Virus record (IMG/VR): IMGVR_UViG_3300032242_003236
Span: 1 to 33,377 of that record
DNA from: a virus
DNA length: 33,377 bases
Strand: one strand, 5' to 3'
Of the stretch, positions 20,570 through 27,889 are shown piece after piece. The notes below the pieces were generated by a model. The model saw only the letters and a list, made by a program, of their open reading frames with translations, did not search any database and was not told the origin of the DNA. Made by a program: the position numbers and the translations under genes. Numbering within the stretch: position 1 is the first letter of the stretch; each line of letters starts with the position of its first letter.

Positions 20570-20842
20570 TCACTCGCCATCGGTCACGGTCCTCGCGCTC
20601 GCCGGTGCGCTCGCGGGCTGGCGCTGCGCAAGCATGGCGTCGGCGTGGCGATAGGCCAGCTCGGCGGCCTGTGAGGGCCGCTCGGCCGACCGGGCGAGGA
20701 TGCCGGCGAGGGCTTTTCCGGCCAGGACGGCGAGCCCCTGGACCTCGACAAGCTGTTCCCCGCGCCGGCCGATGCGGGCTGACGCACAAACCCCAGCTTC
20801 GGCGGCGCGGCGCGCGGGTGCTACCTTTCCTGCGTGTGTCAC
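20570..20842 (-). CDS. Small helical protein downstream of the late terminator (90 aa)
   Basis: A GTG start at 20842 (GTG ACA CAC), preceded by GGGGGA, gives a 90-residue protein. Its C-terminal half (QAAELAYRHADAMLAQRQPA) is the type of helix found in many small phage proteins of unknown function. The Arg/Ala-rich middle (ERPSQAAELA, LAGKALAGILARSAE) is also helical. It lies just past the bidirectional terminator on the minus strand, so it needs its own promoter or readthrough. An ATG-started extension to 20983 exists but overlaps the terminator. Confidence 0.5.
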   Translation of the reverse strand: MTHAGKVAPARRAAEAGVCASARIGRRGEQLVEVQGLAVLAGKALAGILARSAERPSQAAELAYRHADAMLAQRQPASAPASARTVTDGE

Positions 20843-20918
20843 CTGATCCGGTCCCCCGTCAGCCGCGCCGCCGGGGGGACCACCTACAAAACCCGATCTC
20901 TGCCCCCCAGAACGACGA

Positions 20919-20951
20919 AAGGCCCCGCTGTGGCTCGCGCCGCGGGGCCTT
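20919..20951. terminator. Bidirectional rho-independent terminator
   Basis: Perfect 10-bp arms AAGGCCCCGC (20919-20928) and GCGGGGCCTT (20942-20951) enclose a 13-base loop. On the minus strand the stem is followed by TCGTCGTT; on the plus strand by GCTGTTATT. It separates the end of the tail/lysis operon (minus) from the end of the plus-strand operon. Confidence 0.75.
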
Positions 20952-20979
20952 GCTGTTATTGGCCGGCTCGGCCCCGCCA

Positions 20980-21258
20980 TCACGCCCGGCTGGCCATCAG
21001 GTCAGCCTCCTCGAGCTGCTCCTCATCATCCCGCACCGCCTTGCGCCGTGCGCAGCTCGGGCACCGGAAGACCTCGCGCGGGATGGAATAAGTCACGCAG
21101 CCCTGCCAGCCGCAGCCGAGGCACAGCAGCTGCGCGGTGAAGGTCGGCCCGGGGCGGATGCGCGCCAGGCGCTTCGTGGTCTCCGTGACCACGGCGCGCC
21201 GGGCCACGACTAAGCGACCGACCGCGGCGCCGAGCGCGCAGGACCATGGTGCGACCAT
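20980..21258 (-). CDS. Small zinc-ribbon-like protein (up to 92 aa)
   Basis: CLGCGWQGC and FRCPSCA form a CxxC...CxxC set typical of zinc ribbons, and an acidic tail follows (DDEEQLEEADLM). The conserved part begins near RIRPGPTFTAQL. The start is uncertain: ATG 21258 lies inside the phosphoesterase gene, while GTG 21207 or GTG 21192 just after that gene's stop are more natural but lack a ribosome binding site. It is the last gene before the terminator. Such proteins may bind RNA polymerase or DNA; no specific function can be assigned. Confidence 0.6.
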   Translation of the reverse strand: MVAPWSCALGAAVGRLVVARRAVVTETTKRLARIRPGPTFTAQLLCLGCGWQGCVTYSIPREVFRCPSCARRKAVRDDEEQLEEADLMASRA

Positions 21259-22643
21259 CGGCCGCTGTAGTAGTCCCGCACGAAGTAATTCCGGTACTCG
21301 CCGCGCGCGGCGATGATCGCGCCAGTCGCCTCATCCTGCTCGAGCTCGATCACCCAGCCGCCGACATGCGCCGAGAGCTTCTTCTGCCGCATGAACGGAG
21401 TCTGGTCTTGAAAGCACCCGACCTGGAAGGCATGCACGTTGCGCGTCAGCTGATAGCTCGCCTTATGGTAGTGGCCGATCAGCAGCACGCTCGGCTTGTC
21501 GCCGCCGTCATAGGCCTCGACGATCTTCTGCGGCTGGTAGCTGATCGCATAGGCCGAGCCGCCGCCGGGGTGCATCAGGTGCAGCATGCCGGTTTTACCG
21601 CTGCGCGCATCGCGCAGCTTGATATAGGATTCCATATAGCCAACATCGCGCCAGTCGGTGCGGCCGGCCTCGCACATCACGTTCTGCGTGTAGCGCCCGA
21701 CATCGACGGCCTCTCGCTTGGCCCACCACCCTTCATGGTCGGCGCCGGTCACCGCCCAGGTCTCGCACCCCTCGATGCGCGGATAGTGCTGCGCCAGGTA
21801 TTGCAGCTGCGGGTCGAGGCCGTGCGTGTGGAGGTCATGCACATTGAAGCTGGCGTCGCCGTCGACGTAGTTCCCGGCATGCAGGAACAACCGCACACCC
21901 TGTTCCGCCGCCCAGCCATAGAAATGCGTCAGGCAGTCGAGCCGCTCGTACTTGCTGCCGAGGTGCGTATCGCCGACGGCGCCGATCTTGTAGCGCCCAT
22001 GCGCGTCGGAGACGATCTCGGGGAATTCCTCGCGCGAGAGCTGGCTTCCCATCGCCGGAGCGTCGACCAGGTGCACCACCTCGCCGCGCATCTGGATCGA
22101 CCGGGCCTTCACCAGCATCTCGGCCAGCAGCTTGCCGACCTCGAAAGGGTTGGCGCCGAGCTTTTCGGTCAGCGCTTCCAGCGTCGCCGGCGCGCGCCGC
22201 AGCGCGCCGATGATCCGGTCGGGCGTGACCGCGGCCGGCACGGGCGCCTGCGGTGCGGCAGGCAGCGGGGGCGGCAGGGGCGCGGGGGCGGCCGCTGGCA
22301 GGGTGCGAGCGGCGGGGCGGGCCCTGGATGCGGAAACGGCCTGGGCTGGCGTCGTGGCGCCGGCCCAGGCCGCATAGTCGGGATCTTCGGCACGGTAGCG
22401 GCGACGCTGCGCCTCAGACCATGCAGGGTCCGGCGGCTCGCGCCCCGGCACCTCGAGGCCCAGCGCCTGCGCGGTGCGCAGCCTGTCCCTTGCCTGCTTG
22501 CCGCTCAGCCCAAGCGCATGGCCGACATACCAGACCGCGGAGCGACTGGTGACTGCTTCCGCCGGCCAGCCCTCGCGCAGCGCCTCCATGAAAGCCGCCT
22601 GCACCTTGCGGATGTCAGCGAAGGGGATCGCGGGAAAAGGCAT
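21210..22643 (-). CDS. Calcineurin-like metallophosphoesterase with N-terminal winged helix
   Basis: This 477-residue protein has an N-terminal helical region (residues 10-65) that may bind DNA (SRSAVWYVGHALGLSGKQARDR). A Pro/Ala linker (100-140) and a second winged-helix-like segment (PDRIIGALRRAPATLEALTE, 141-160) follow, and then the phosphoesterase core. Metal-binding motifs are GDTH (224-227), AGNYVDG (256-262), GADHE (300-304), HPGGG (358-362) and GHYHK (390-394). Two depart from the usual GDxxDG and GNHE, although similar changes occur in phage members. It may act on nucleic-acid or nucleotide phosphoesters. It follows the lysis genes, which is unusual for a replication enzyme. Confidence 0.8.
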   Translation of the reverse strand: MPFPAIPFADIRKVQAAFMEALREGWPAEAVTSRSAVWYVGHALGLSGKQARDRLRTAQALGLEVPGREPPDPAWSEAQRRRYRAEDPDYAAWAGATTPAQAVSASRARPAARTLPAAAPAPLPPPLPAAPQAPVPAAVTPDRIIGALRRAPATLEALTEKLGANPFEVGKLLAEMLVKARSIQMRGEVVHLVDAPAMGSQLSREEFPEIVSDAHGRYKIGAVGDTHLGSKYERLDCLTHFYGWAAEQGVRLFLHAGNYVDGDASFNVHDLHTHGLDPQLQYLAQHYPRIEGCETWAVTGADHEGWWAKREAVDVGRYTQNVMCEAGRTDWRDVGYMESYIKLRDARSGKTGMLHLMHPGGGSAYAISYQPQKIVEAYDGGDKPSVLLIGHYHKASYQLTRNVHAFQVGCFQDQTPFMRQKKLSAHVGGWVIELEQDEATGAIIAARGEYRNYFVRDYYSGRWSHHGPARSAPRSVA

Positions 22644-22677
22644 GCGGTCTCTCCGGCTTCAGGGTCAGGTCAGGGCG

Positions 22678-22860
22678 TCACCACCCGCAGAGCTTCCGGC
22701 CAGTCTCATCGTGCGCGAGGATCGCCGCCGCGGTCTCCCGCGTCAGCTTGTCGTCGTCGGCAACCCGGATCGGGCGGAATGCGGCGCAACCGTCACCGGT
22801 GCCAGTCGCGGCGCAGGCGCTCAGCAGGATCAGGGTCAGCAGCAGCAGCGCGGTCTTCAT
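22678..22860 (-). CDS. Outer-membrane spanin lipoprotein, Rz1-like
   Basis: ATG 22860 lies inside the Rz-like gene in another frame and the 60-residue product runs past its end. MKTALLLLTLILLSAC has a signal peptide with lipobox LSAC and a mature N-terminal Cys16, followed by a short periplasmic part. This nested Rz/Rz1 arrangement is classic: Rz1 is anchored in the outer membrane and joins Rz to fuse inner and outer membranes at lysis. The gene is easily missed because it starts in the middle of another frame. Confidence 0.8.
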   Translation of the reverse strand: MKTALLLLTLILLSACAATGTGDGCAAFRPIRVADDDKLTRETAAAILAHDETGRKLCGW

Positions 22861-23074
22861 CGCGTCGGACCTCGAGTTCATGGGTGACGGCCTTCGCGCC
22901 GGCGACGGCATCGGCCGCGCGCTGGGTATCGGCGCCGTGATGCACCAGCCAGAGCGCCAGCAGGCCGGCGCCAAGGGCGAGCCAGAGCCATCGCGGGACG
23001 GTGCCAAGGGCGAGCCAGAGCCATCGCGGGACGGTGCCGATCGCGGCCTGGATGGCGAGCAGCGCGGGCATCAT
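22793..23074 (-). CDS. Inner-membrane spanin, Rz-like, with a duplicated membrane segment
   Basis: This 93-residue protein overlaps the endolysin by ATGA. Its N-terminal half is hydrophobic and includes GTVPRWLWLAL twice in tandem (residues 13-34), due to an exact 33-bp DNA duplication. The hydrophobic part (ALGAGLLALWLVHHG) continues to about residue 47, and a charged, helical periplasmic part (AKAVTHELEVRRDEDRAAA) follows. With the nested Rz1 gene this is a spanin pair. The duplicate lengthens the membrane region to about 45 residues. Confidence 0.75.
   Translation of the reverse strand: MMPALLAIQAAIGTVPRWLWLALGTVPRWLWLALGAGLLALWLVHHGADTQRAADAVAGAKAVTHELEVRRDEDRAAAADPDPAERLRRDWHR
22971..23036. 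repeat. Exact tandem 33-bp duplication in the Rz-like gene
   Basis: Bases 22971-23003 and 23004-23036 are identical. The 33-bp unit is in frame and adds 11 residues to the membrane segment. Perfect identity suggests a recent event or active slippage. Confidence 0.9.
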
Positions 23075-23703
23075 GCCACCCCCGCCATCGCCAGAGCCCG
23101 GCGCTTCACATCGGCGACGCGCGACGCCCAGCCCTTGCCGAAGGCCGCGAAGGTCGGCAGCCGGCGATAGTAGTCGAGCCGCTCATCAGCCAGTTTGCCG
23201 ATCAGTTCAGGCGCCGGCACGGCAAAGGCAGCACGGATCGTCGCCGGGCCGACCATGCCATCGGGGAGCAGGCCGACGCAGGCCTGCAGCAGTCGGGCCG
23301 AGCGCGTGACGCCGGCGTTCACCCCGAAATCGAACGCCATCAGATCCACCCCGCGCGGCAGCGCATCGCAGCGCAGCGGCGTCCAGTAATGCGCCTGATA
23401 GATCGCGCCGGCCTCTGCCGTGGTCAGGGTGCGCACATCATCGACCGTGACCGGCGCGCCGCGCCATTCGGCCAGCGTCCGATAGGTGATGCCGTGATTC
23501 GTCGCGCCGCCAGGGTCGCGCGGGTCATTCACGAAACCGCCTTCGGCGGCGAGGATGATCGGAAGACAGGCGCCGAAGCGTGCCGGACTGATCGAAGCCG
23601 TCGCCGGCGTGCTGCCGGTCGGCGCCGGCGGCATGGGCTCGGCCGGCGCAGGGCCGAGCGTGGTGGCCGGGCGACGCCAGGACAGCCAATCCATCAGGCT
23701 CAT
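23071..23703 (-). CDS. Endolysin, GH108 family
   Basis: This 210-residue protein has a Pro/Ala-rich N-terminus (20-40), then the GH108 signature ILAAEGGFVNDPRDPGGATN (50-69), in which Glu54 is the expected catalytic acid. A PG_binding_3-type C-terminal domain follows (VDLMAFDFGVNAGVTRSARL). It hydrolyses the glycan of host peptidoglycan at the end of infection. ATG 23703 overlaps the upstream holin-like gene by ATGA. No classical signal peptide is apparent, so export probably depends on the holin. Confidence 0.9.
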   Translation of the reverse strand: MSLMDWLSWRRPATTLGPAPAEPMPPAPTGSTPATASISPARFGACLPIILAAEGGFVNDPRDPGGATNHGITYRTLAEWRGAPVTVDDVRTLTTAEAGAIYQAHYWTPLRCDALPRGVDLMAFDFGVNAGVTRSARLLQACVGLLPDGMVGPATIRAAFAVPAPELIGKLADERLDYYRRLPTFAAFGKGWASRVADVKRRALAMAGVA

Positions 23704-23888
23704 TGCGGCCGGTCCTGCAGCGCGCCACGATCGGCGCAGATCAGGTTGACCATGGCGACCAATCCGGCCGCGAGCGCATGCCGGCCATCGATATCACCGG
23801 CAAGCCAACCGGCGATCGTCGGCGCGAGCAGCCCGAGGCCGATGCGCGTCGTGGTCTGCTCGACCCACCATTTGAGCCATGCGATCAT
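23700..23888 (-). CDS. Holin-like small membrane protein
   Basis: This 62-residue protein has a short amphipathic N-terminus (IAWLKWWVEQTTTR) and hydrophobic stretches (IGLGLLAPTIAGWLAG and HALAAGLVAMVNLIC). It lies between a membrane/coiled-coil protein and the endolysin with ATGA overlaps at both ends. That position and size fit a holin, which times lysis by piercing the inner membrane. Sequence alone does not identify a holin family. Confidence 0.6.
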   Translation of the reverse strand: MIAWLKWWVEQTTTRIGLGLLAPTIAGWLAGDIDGRHALAAGLVAMVNLICADRGALQDRPQ

Positions 23889-24223
23889 GGTTGCCCTCCT
23901 TGCGGCGCGCGCTGCTGCGGAATCGGCGCTGTTCCTCGGATTGCGAAACGCAGCTCCCGCATGGTGTCGCGCACCTCATCCATCGTGCCGGCCAGGCGCG
24001 AGAGCGCATCTGCCATTGTCCGCGTCCGAACGTCGGCGTCACGGTCCGCGATCTCGAGGCGGGTGATGCGAGTATCCTGCTCATCGACGCGGGCATCGAC
24101 ATGCGCGGCGTACCAGACGAGAACCAGCACCTGCGCCGCAGCGACCACCAAGGTGGCCACAGGAATATGCTTGTCGACTGCCCAGCCGCGCTCAGGCGCG
24201 GGCGCGTCCGATTCATCCGGCAT
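23885..24223 (-). CDS. Membrane-anchored coiled-coil protein in the lysis cassette
   Basis: This 112-residue protein has one membrane segment (IPVATLVVAAAQVLVLVWYA, about residues 20-39). A charged helix (DEQDTRITRLEIADRDADVR, then TMADALSRLAGTMDEVRDTM) follows and is likely a coiled coil. Such proteins accompany holins and may be antiholins or DUF2730-like proteins. It overlaps the holin-like gene by ATGA. Role inferred from position. Confidence 0.55.
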   Translation of the reverse strand: MPDESDAPAPERGWAVDKHIPVATLVVAAAQVLVLVWYAAHVDARVDEQDTRITRLEIADRDADVRTRTMADALSRLAGTMDEVRDTMRELRFAIRGTAPIPQQRAPQGGQP

Positions 24224-24256
24224 GACGGCATCCTGCTGTGAAAAGGAAGAGGCGGC

Positions 24257-24445
24257 TCAGGCCGCGGCGAGCGCGCCGTCGACCACGCGCCAGGCGCGCG
24301 GCGTCGCCCGCACGGCGGCGAGCTGATCGGCCGTGACCTGCAGCACGGTCGCGTTCGGCATGCTCTGGTGATCGAGCTCGCCGGCGGCGCAGAAACCGTG
24401 GCCGACGATCGTGCCGTCGGCCTTGTGGATCACGTAAGGGATCAT
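24257..24445 (-). CDS. Small unknown protein (62 aa)
   Basis: ATG 24445 overlaps the preceding stop by ATGA. The sequence (IPYVIHKADGTIVGHGFCAAGEL) is beta-like, with an even mix of residues and one Cys. Similar short proteins are found after tail-tip genes in phages, possibly as fibre-associated or tail-fibre assembly-like proteins. No function can be assigned. Confidence 0.55.
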   Translation of the reverse strand: MIPYVIHKADGTIVGHGFCAAGELDHQSMPNATVLQVTADQLAAVRATPRAWRVVDGALAAA

Positions 24446-24693
24446 CGCTTCAGCTGCTGGATGACGATCTGCGCGATGCCGGCACTGCTGCCATCGGCAT
24501 AAGTGACGCTGTCGGCGGAGACGCTGGCTCCGATAATGGCCCAGACCTCATAACGGAAGGTCCCCTCGCCCGGGTAGTCGACAATCTCATCGATTTCGCC
24601 GTTCACCCAGTCGACGAAAAACCATTCTGTGCTCAGCACGTCCTGCCGCATCAGCGCGAAGCCGAAGGAGGCGGAAAAGTCGGGCAGCGCCAT
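24442..24693 (-). CDS. Small unknown protein (83 aa)
   Basis: The ATG at 24693 shares a base with the tail-tip gene stop (TGATG). The protein has aromatic-rich strands (STEWFFVDWVNGEIDEIVDY, GTFRYEVWAIIG) and a polar tail (IAQIVIQQLKR). It probably forms a small beta domain, for example a tail-tip associated protein. No family was recognised. Confidence 0.55.
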   Translation of the reverse strand: MALPDFSASFGFALMRQDVLSTEWFFVDWVNGEIDEIVDYPGEGTFRYEVWAIIGASVSADSVTYADGSSAGIAQIVIQQLKR

Positions 24694-27032
24694 CAGAGAC
24701 CACCGCCCCCACCGCCCTCAGCTCCGCCGGAGGTCGAGCCACCATCGATCACCACGGATGCGATCGACGCCGACTTGAATGGCAGTTTCAGGCGGATACT
24801 GGTTTGCGCATCGCCGGAAAGCACGGCACTGATCCCGACCACCACGTTATGCGCCCAGCCGCTGCTCGGCCTGCTCAGCGTCAGATTCGTGTGCCAGATC
24901 GCGGCACCGATGCCGGAAACCGCGCCGCTCGATAGATCCGTCGTGACCATTTGCGGCACGGTGGCATCTCCGACCAAAACAAATCCACTCTGGTTGCCGG
25001 AGGTATCAACCGACCTAAGCCAGAAATACTTATGTGTAAACGGCGCATATTCCATCAGACTGACGCGGCTTGCCGACAGTCTTTGCAAATAATCTGCAGG
25101 GCCAGAACTGGTATTCGATTGCCAGATTTCGACATGGTCGAAATCGGGATCGGTCGGGTTGTTCCAGAAAAGCGCGAAACCCCGCGGCACGCCATAGACC
25201 CCGGCGGAGGTCGGCGCTCCCGGCGGAATCGTATCGGCCGAAGCGGTGATGTTGCCCGTACCCGTCCAGGGCCCATAGACCAGGCCGGAGACAGCGCGCA
25301 CCCGCACGTCATAGGACGTGCCGATGATCACCGGCGCGATGCGCGCATGCCCGACGCCAGCGCCGACCTGGATGCTTTTCCAGGAATCGCCGGAGCCGGC
25401 CCGCCACTGCACTTCATCCGCATTCACGAAGGGGTTGGTCGCTTCCGACCAGGAAACCAGCAGCGCCGGCACCACGGAGCCGTCGGCATTGATCGTCGCC
25501 GTGGAAGTCAGCGACAGCGAGCTCGGCGCCGGCAGCGAAAGCGGACTGACCAGCGTCGTGGTGGGGGAATCCGGCAACGCACTGGCGACGTCGTAATACC
25601 AGGTATAGGCGCTGGGCTGCTCTTCCTGCATCGAGACGACAATGCTGCCCTCGCTGGGGTTGAATTCCCAGCTGGTCAGGCGGAAAGGCTTCGCACTCCA
25701 ACCCAAATCCGGCACGGTCAATGCCACCACATCCCAGGCGCAGATCGTCAGCGATGCGTAGCGCAGAGGCGCCTTGACGGTGATGCCATGGCGCGAGCGG
25801 TCAAGCATCTGCTTCGACAGCCGCTGCGCGCGGGTCATGTCGTTGATCCAGGGATGATCGATCTGACGCCAGAGCTGGGCACCGTCGGCCGAGACATACG
25901 TGCCGTTCTGCACGCTCGGATAGTCGCTCATGATCCAGTTGTAGCCTGGATTGATGCAGGTGCCGCGCACGCTGTTGAACATCTGGGCGCGCGGCGGCTG
26001 CGTGGTCACCTGGATCTCGCCGGCAAAATCGGACAAGCCGAGGCTGGCGGTCGGGCTGGCATAAGCGCCGCCGTACAGTCGATATTGCCCCTGGACATAG
26101 ACCAGCGCGCCGGCGCCGCCCTGGATCATCGCATCCATGACCTGGATCGGCGCCTGATCCAAGGTGAAGGTGCCGGAAAGGGCGTAGCGGGCCTGGGTCG
26201 CGCCGAAGGAACTGATTGCCACGCCTTCGTCGGAAAGATTAGCCGCCGCGATGAAGGTGCCCGAATCGATTTCGTCGTCGGAGCACTGCAACCCGAATTC
26301 GGCGCGCAGATAGTCGAGCACGATCAGCGCCCAGTTTTCGGTATAGCCGGTGCCGCCCGATCGCGGATCGAAGATGTCGTTCTTACCCTTGACAAGGCAA
26401 GTAATGTTTGGAATGCCCTGGTAGGCGGCGCTGCTGTATTTCAAGCGCACATAGAGATAGGTAATCCCCAGCAGCTTATGAGCGCTCGACCAGCCATCAG
26501 GACTTTCCGCGATCAGGTCGGCATCCGCTTCAGTCTGGTCGCCGAGGTGGCGCTTAATCCGGGCAATGTTCATGTAGTAGCCGCTGCTCAGCGTACCATC
26601 GCTGTTAATGTCATAGCCCGCAATATGACTGTCGTCGAACCATACATCGGTGATTGCCTCGCACCGATGCGCAGCAATAGCGATGACCAGATGCAGATAC
26701 TCCTGGTAGTCGCCGGAGCTGGCGGCGTAGACAATCGTCCCGCCGACGCGCTGCGTGCCGTAAATGACCTGGCGCGGCTGGGTCGAAGAGCGGATGAGCT
26801 GCTGCTGATCGACCGCGGAGACCGGTGCACGGCGATTCTTGTTCAGGTGCAGCGCGCTTGACAAGCCGAAAGAGACCAGCAAACCGACGCCGGCGGAGAT
26901 GAGGGTGGTGGCAATGGCACTGAAGGTTGCGCTCAGCACGCCCGCCAGAACCGGCCCCAGCAGGCCGCCGGTGACGACGGTTGCAATGGCGCCGCCGATG
27001 ACCGGAATCAGAGATTTCAGGACCTTGCCCAT
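24693..27032 (-). CDS. Tail tip/host-specificity protein, gpJ-like
   Basis: This 779-residue protein opens with hydrophobic helices (VIGGAIATVVTGGLLGPVLAG and a second to about residue 57), as do several tail-tip proteins that sit on the tape-measure end. Residues 80-470 contain the tail-hub-like region, with VIYGTQRVGG, WFDDSHIAGYD, and a Phage-tail_3-like part. The C-terminal part carries two fibronectin type III-like repeats (about 500-590 and 595-680) and ends in a Gly-rich stretch. It likely contacts the host receptor. It is the last large tail gene, as J is in lambda. Confidence 0.75.
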   Translation of the reverse strand: MGKVLKSLIPVIGGAIATVVTGGLLGPVLAGVLSATFSAIATTLISAGVGLLVSFGLSSALHLNKNRRAPVSAVDQQQLIRSSTQPRQVIYGTQRVGGTIVYAASSGDYQEYLHLVIAIAAHRCEAITDVWFDDSHIAGYDINSDGTLSSGYYMNIARIKRHLGDQTEADADLIAESPDGWSSAHKLLGITYLYVRLKYSSAAYQGIPNITCLVKGKNDIFDPRSGGTGYTENWALIVLDYLRAEFGLQCSDDEIDSGTFIAAANLSDEGVAISSFGATQARYALSGTFTLDQAPIQVMDAMIQGGAGALVYVQGQYRLYGGAYASPTASLGLSDFAGEIQVTTQPPRAQMFNSVRGTCINPGYNWIMSDYPSVQNGTYVSADGAQLWRQIDHPWINDMTRAQRLSKQMLDRSRHGITVKAPLRYASLTICAWDVVALTVPDLGWSAKPFRLTSWEFNPSEGSIVVSMQEEQPSAYTWYYDVASALPDSPTTTLVSPLSLPAPSSLSLTSTATINADGSVVPALLVSWSEATNPFVNADEVQWRAGSGDSWKSIQVGAGVGHARIAPVIIGTSYDVRVRAVSGLVYGPWTGTGNITASADTIPPGAPTSAGVYGVPRGFALFWNNPTDPDFDHVEIWQSNTSSGPADYLQRLSASRVSLMEYAPFTHKYFWLRSVDTSGNQSGFVLVGDATVPQMVTTDLSSGAVSGIGAAIWHTNLTLSRPSSGWAHNVVVGISAVLSGDAQTSIRLKLPFKSASIASVVIDGGSTSGGAEGGGGGGL

Positions 27033-27047
27033 TCATCGCCTTTCGGA

Positions 27048-27074
27048 TTGATAGCGGGCACGGCTGCAGATTAT
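27048..27074 (+). promoter_or_regulatory. Candidate promoter of the lipoprotein gene
   Basis: TTGATA (27048-27053; 5 of 6 to consensus) and GATTAT (27069-27074; 4 of 6) lie 15 bases apart, in the 52-bp gap between divergent genes. The predicted start is at about 27081, just before ATG 27085, so the transcript would be nearly leaderless. The 15-base spacer is shorter than ideal. Confidence 0.3.
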
Positions 27075-27084
27075 CGTGGCGGCC

Positions 27085-27462
27085 ATGAAACAGCGTTACA
27101 GCTTGCTTGCGGTGGCGCTGACCGGGCTCATTGGATGCGCGGCCGAGACGCGGCTTGTGTCGAAGGACACGCTCGGATATTCCGCGCTTCGGTTCCGTGA
27201 GACGGTGCAGACCCACGGTATCGGAGCCGGCACGGTGGAGTTTCCGGCCGGCACCTTGCTTATCATGGACCGCGTCAGAGTCAGTGACGGCGAGCCGTTA
27301 TATTGCGGCGACGCTATTGATCGCGGCCTCGGCGGTCGCCAGACAATGCACTGGTGCTATCGCTGGCATGCGCCCGTGCTTTATCTAAACGCCGAATACT
27401 GGAAGGAAGGCTTTGCGCGGCCAATGCCGCCGGGTTTGATTGAAGAAATTCGCCTGCAGTGA
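27085..27462 (+). CDS. Lipoprotein encoded against the tail operon (moron candidate)
   Basis: From ATG 27085 the protein has 125 residues and begins MKQRYSLLAVALTGLIGCAAE. This is a basic start, a hydrophobic core and lipobox LIGC with Cys18 as the expected lipidated residue. The mature part has two further Cys (YCGDA, HWCYRW). It lies opposite to, and between, two tail genes with its own promoter-like signal and a lower G+C than neighbours. Such lone plus-strand genes in late operons are usually morons expressed in lysogens. Some phage lipoproteins block receptor use (superinfection exclusion); that role is inference. A GTG at 27076 in frame is less likely. Confidence 0.7.
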   Translation: MKQRYSLLAVALTGLIGCAAETRLVSKDTLGYSALRFRETVQTHGIGAGTVEFPAGTLLIMDRVRVSDGEPLYCGDAIDRGLGGRQTMHWCYRWHAPVLYLNAEYWKEGFARPMPPGLIEEIRLQ

Positions 27463-27466
27463 GCCG

Positions 27467-27889
27467 CTAGATCGCCCAGGCCCGCTTCGCGAAGCGCTGC
27501 ACTGGCACATGCTGCAGCCGGTCGCTGCCGGGCACCGCCGCCAGATGGCCGGTGACGATGCCCATCACCAGCTCATTCCCGACATCGACCACCACCCAAT
27601 CCCCGCGCTGCGCCATCAGAACCGGAATCTCCTCCCGCCCCATCTCGGCCATCGCGGCGGCCGCCGCGCCCTCGAGGCCGCCATGCTGCATCAGCAGCGC
27701 ATCCAGATCCTCCTGCGTCGCGTAGCCTTTCAGCCAGGGTGCCGGCCGAGTGCCGGTAATGGCCTCGGCCACGTCGCAGGCAAAGCTGCCGCAGTCGTGC
27801 ACGCCAAGCTCGAAAGGCTGGTCGAGCGCAGCGGCCAGCGCCGCGGCCAGACGCTCTTCCCAGTCCGGCAGGCGCTGGCGCCCGCTCAT
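27467..27889 (-). CDS. NlpC/P60-like tail-associated cysteine peptidase-like protein (DUF6950-like)
   Basis: From ATG 27889 (ATGA overlap with the preceding stop) the protein has 140 residues. GVHDCGSFACDVAEAITGT carries a Cys in a helix start typical of NlpC/P60-fold peptidases, and GDWVVVDVGNEL/MGIVTGHLA forms the beta part with a His. This resembles DUF6950-type phage tail proteins and lambda gpK-like peptidases that help tail tips penetrate peptidoglycan. A start at 27907 is also open but loses the tight overlap. Enzymatic activity is inferred. Confidence 0.7.
   Translation of the reverse strand: MSGRQRLPDWEERLAAALAAALDQPFELGVHDCGSFACDVAEAITGTRPAPWLKGYATQEDLDALLMQHGGLEGAAAAAMAEMGREEIPVLMAQRGDWVVVDVGNELVMGIVTGHLAAVPGSDRLQHVPVQRFAKRAWAI

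Noticed and set aside
20302-21213. Reading the AlpA-like frame all the way to 21213
   Set aside because: After about codon 56 it crosses a perfect terminator and two opposite-strand genes and turns into Arg/Ser/Pro-rich sequence; only the first part is supported.
24951-26861. 636-codon plus-strand open frame opposite the tail tip gene
   Set aside because: Shadow of the gpJ-like gene; no ribosome binding site or domain.
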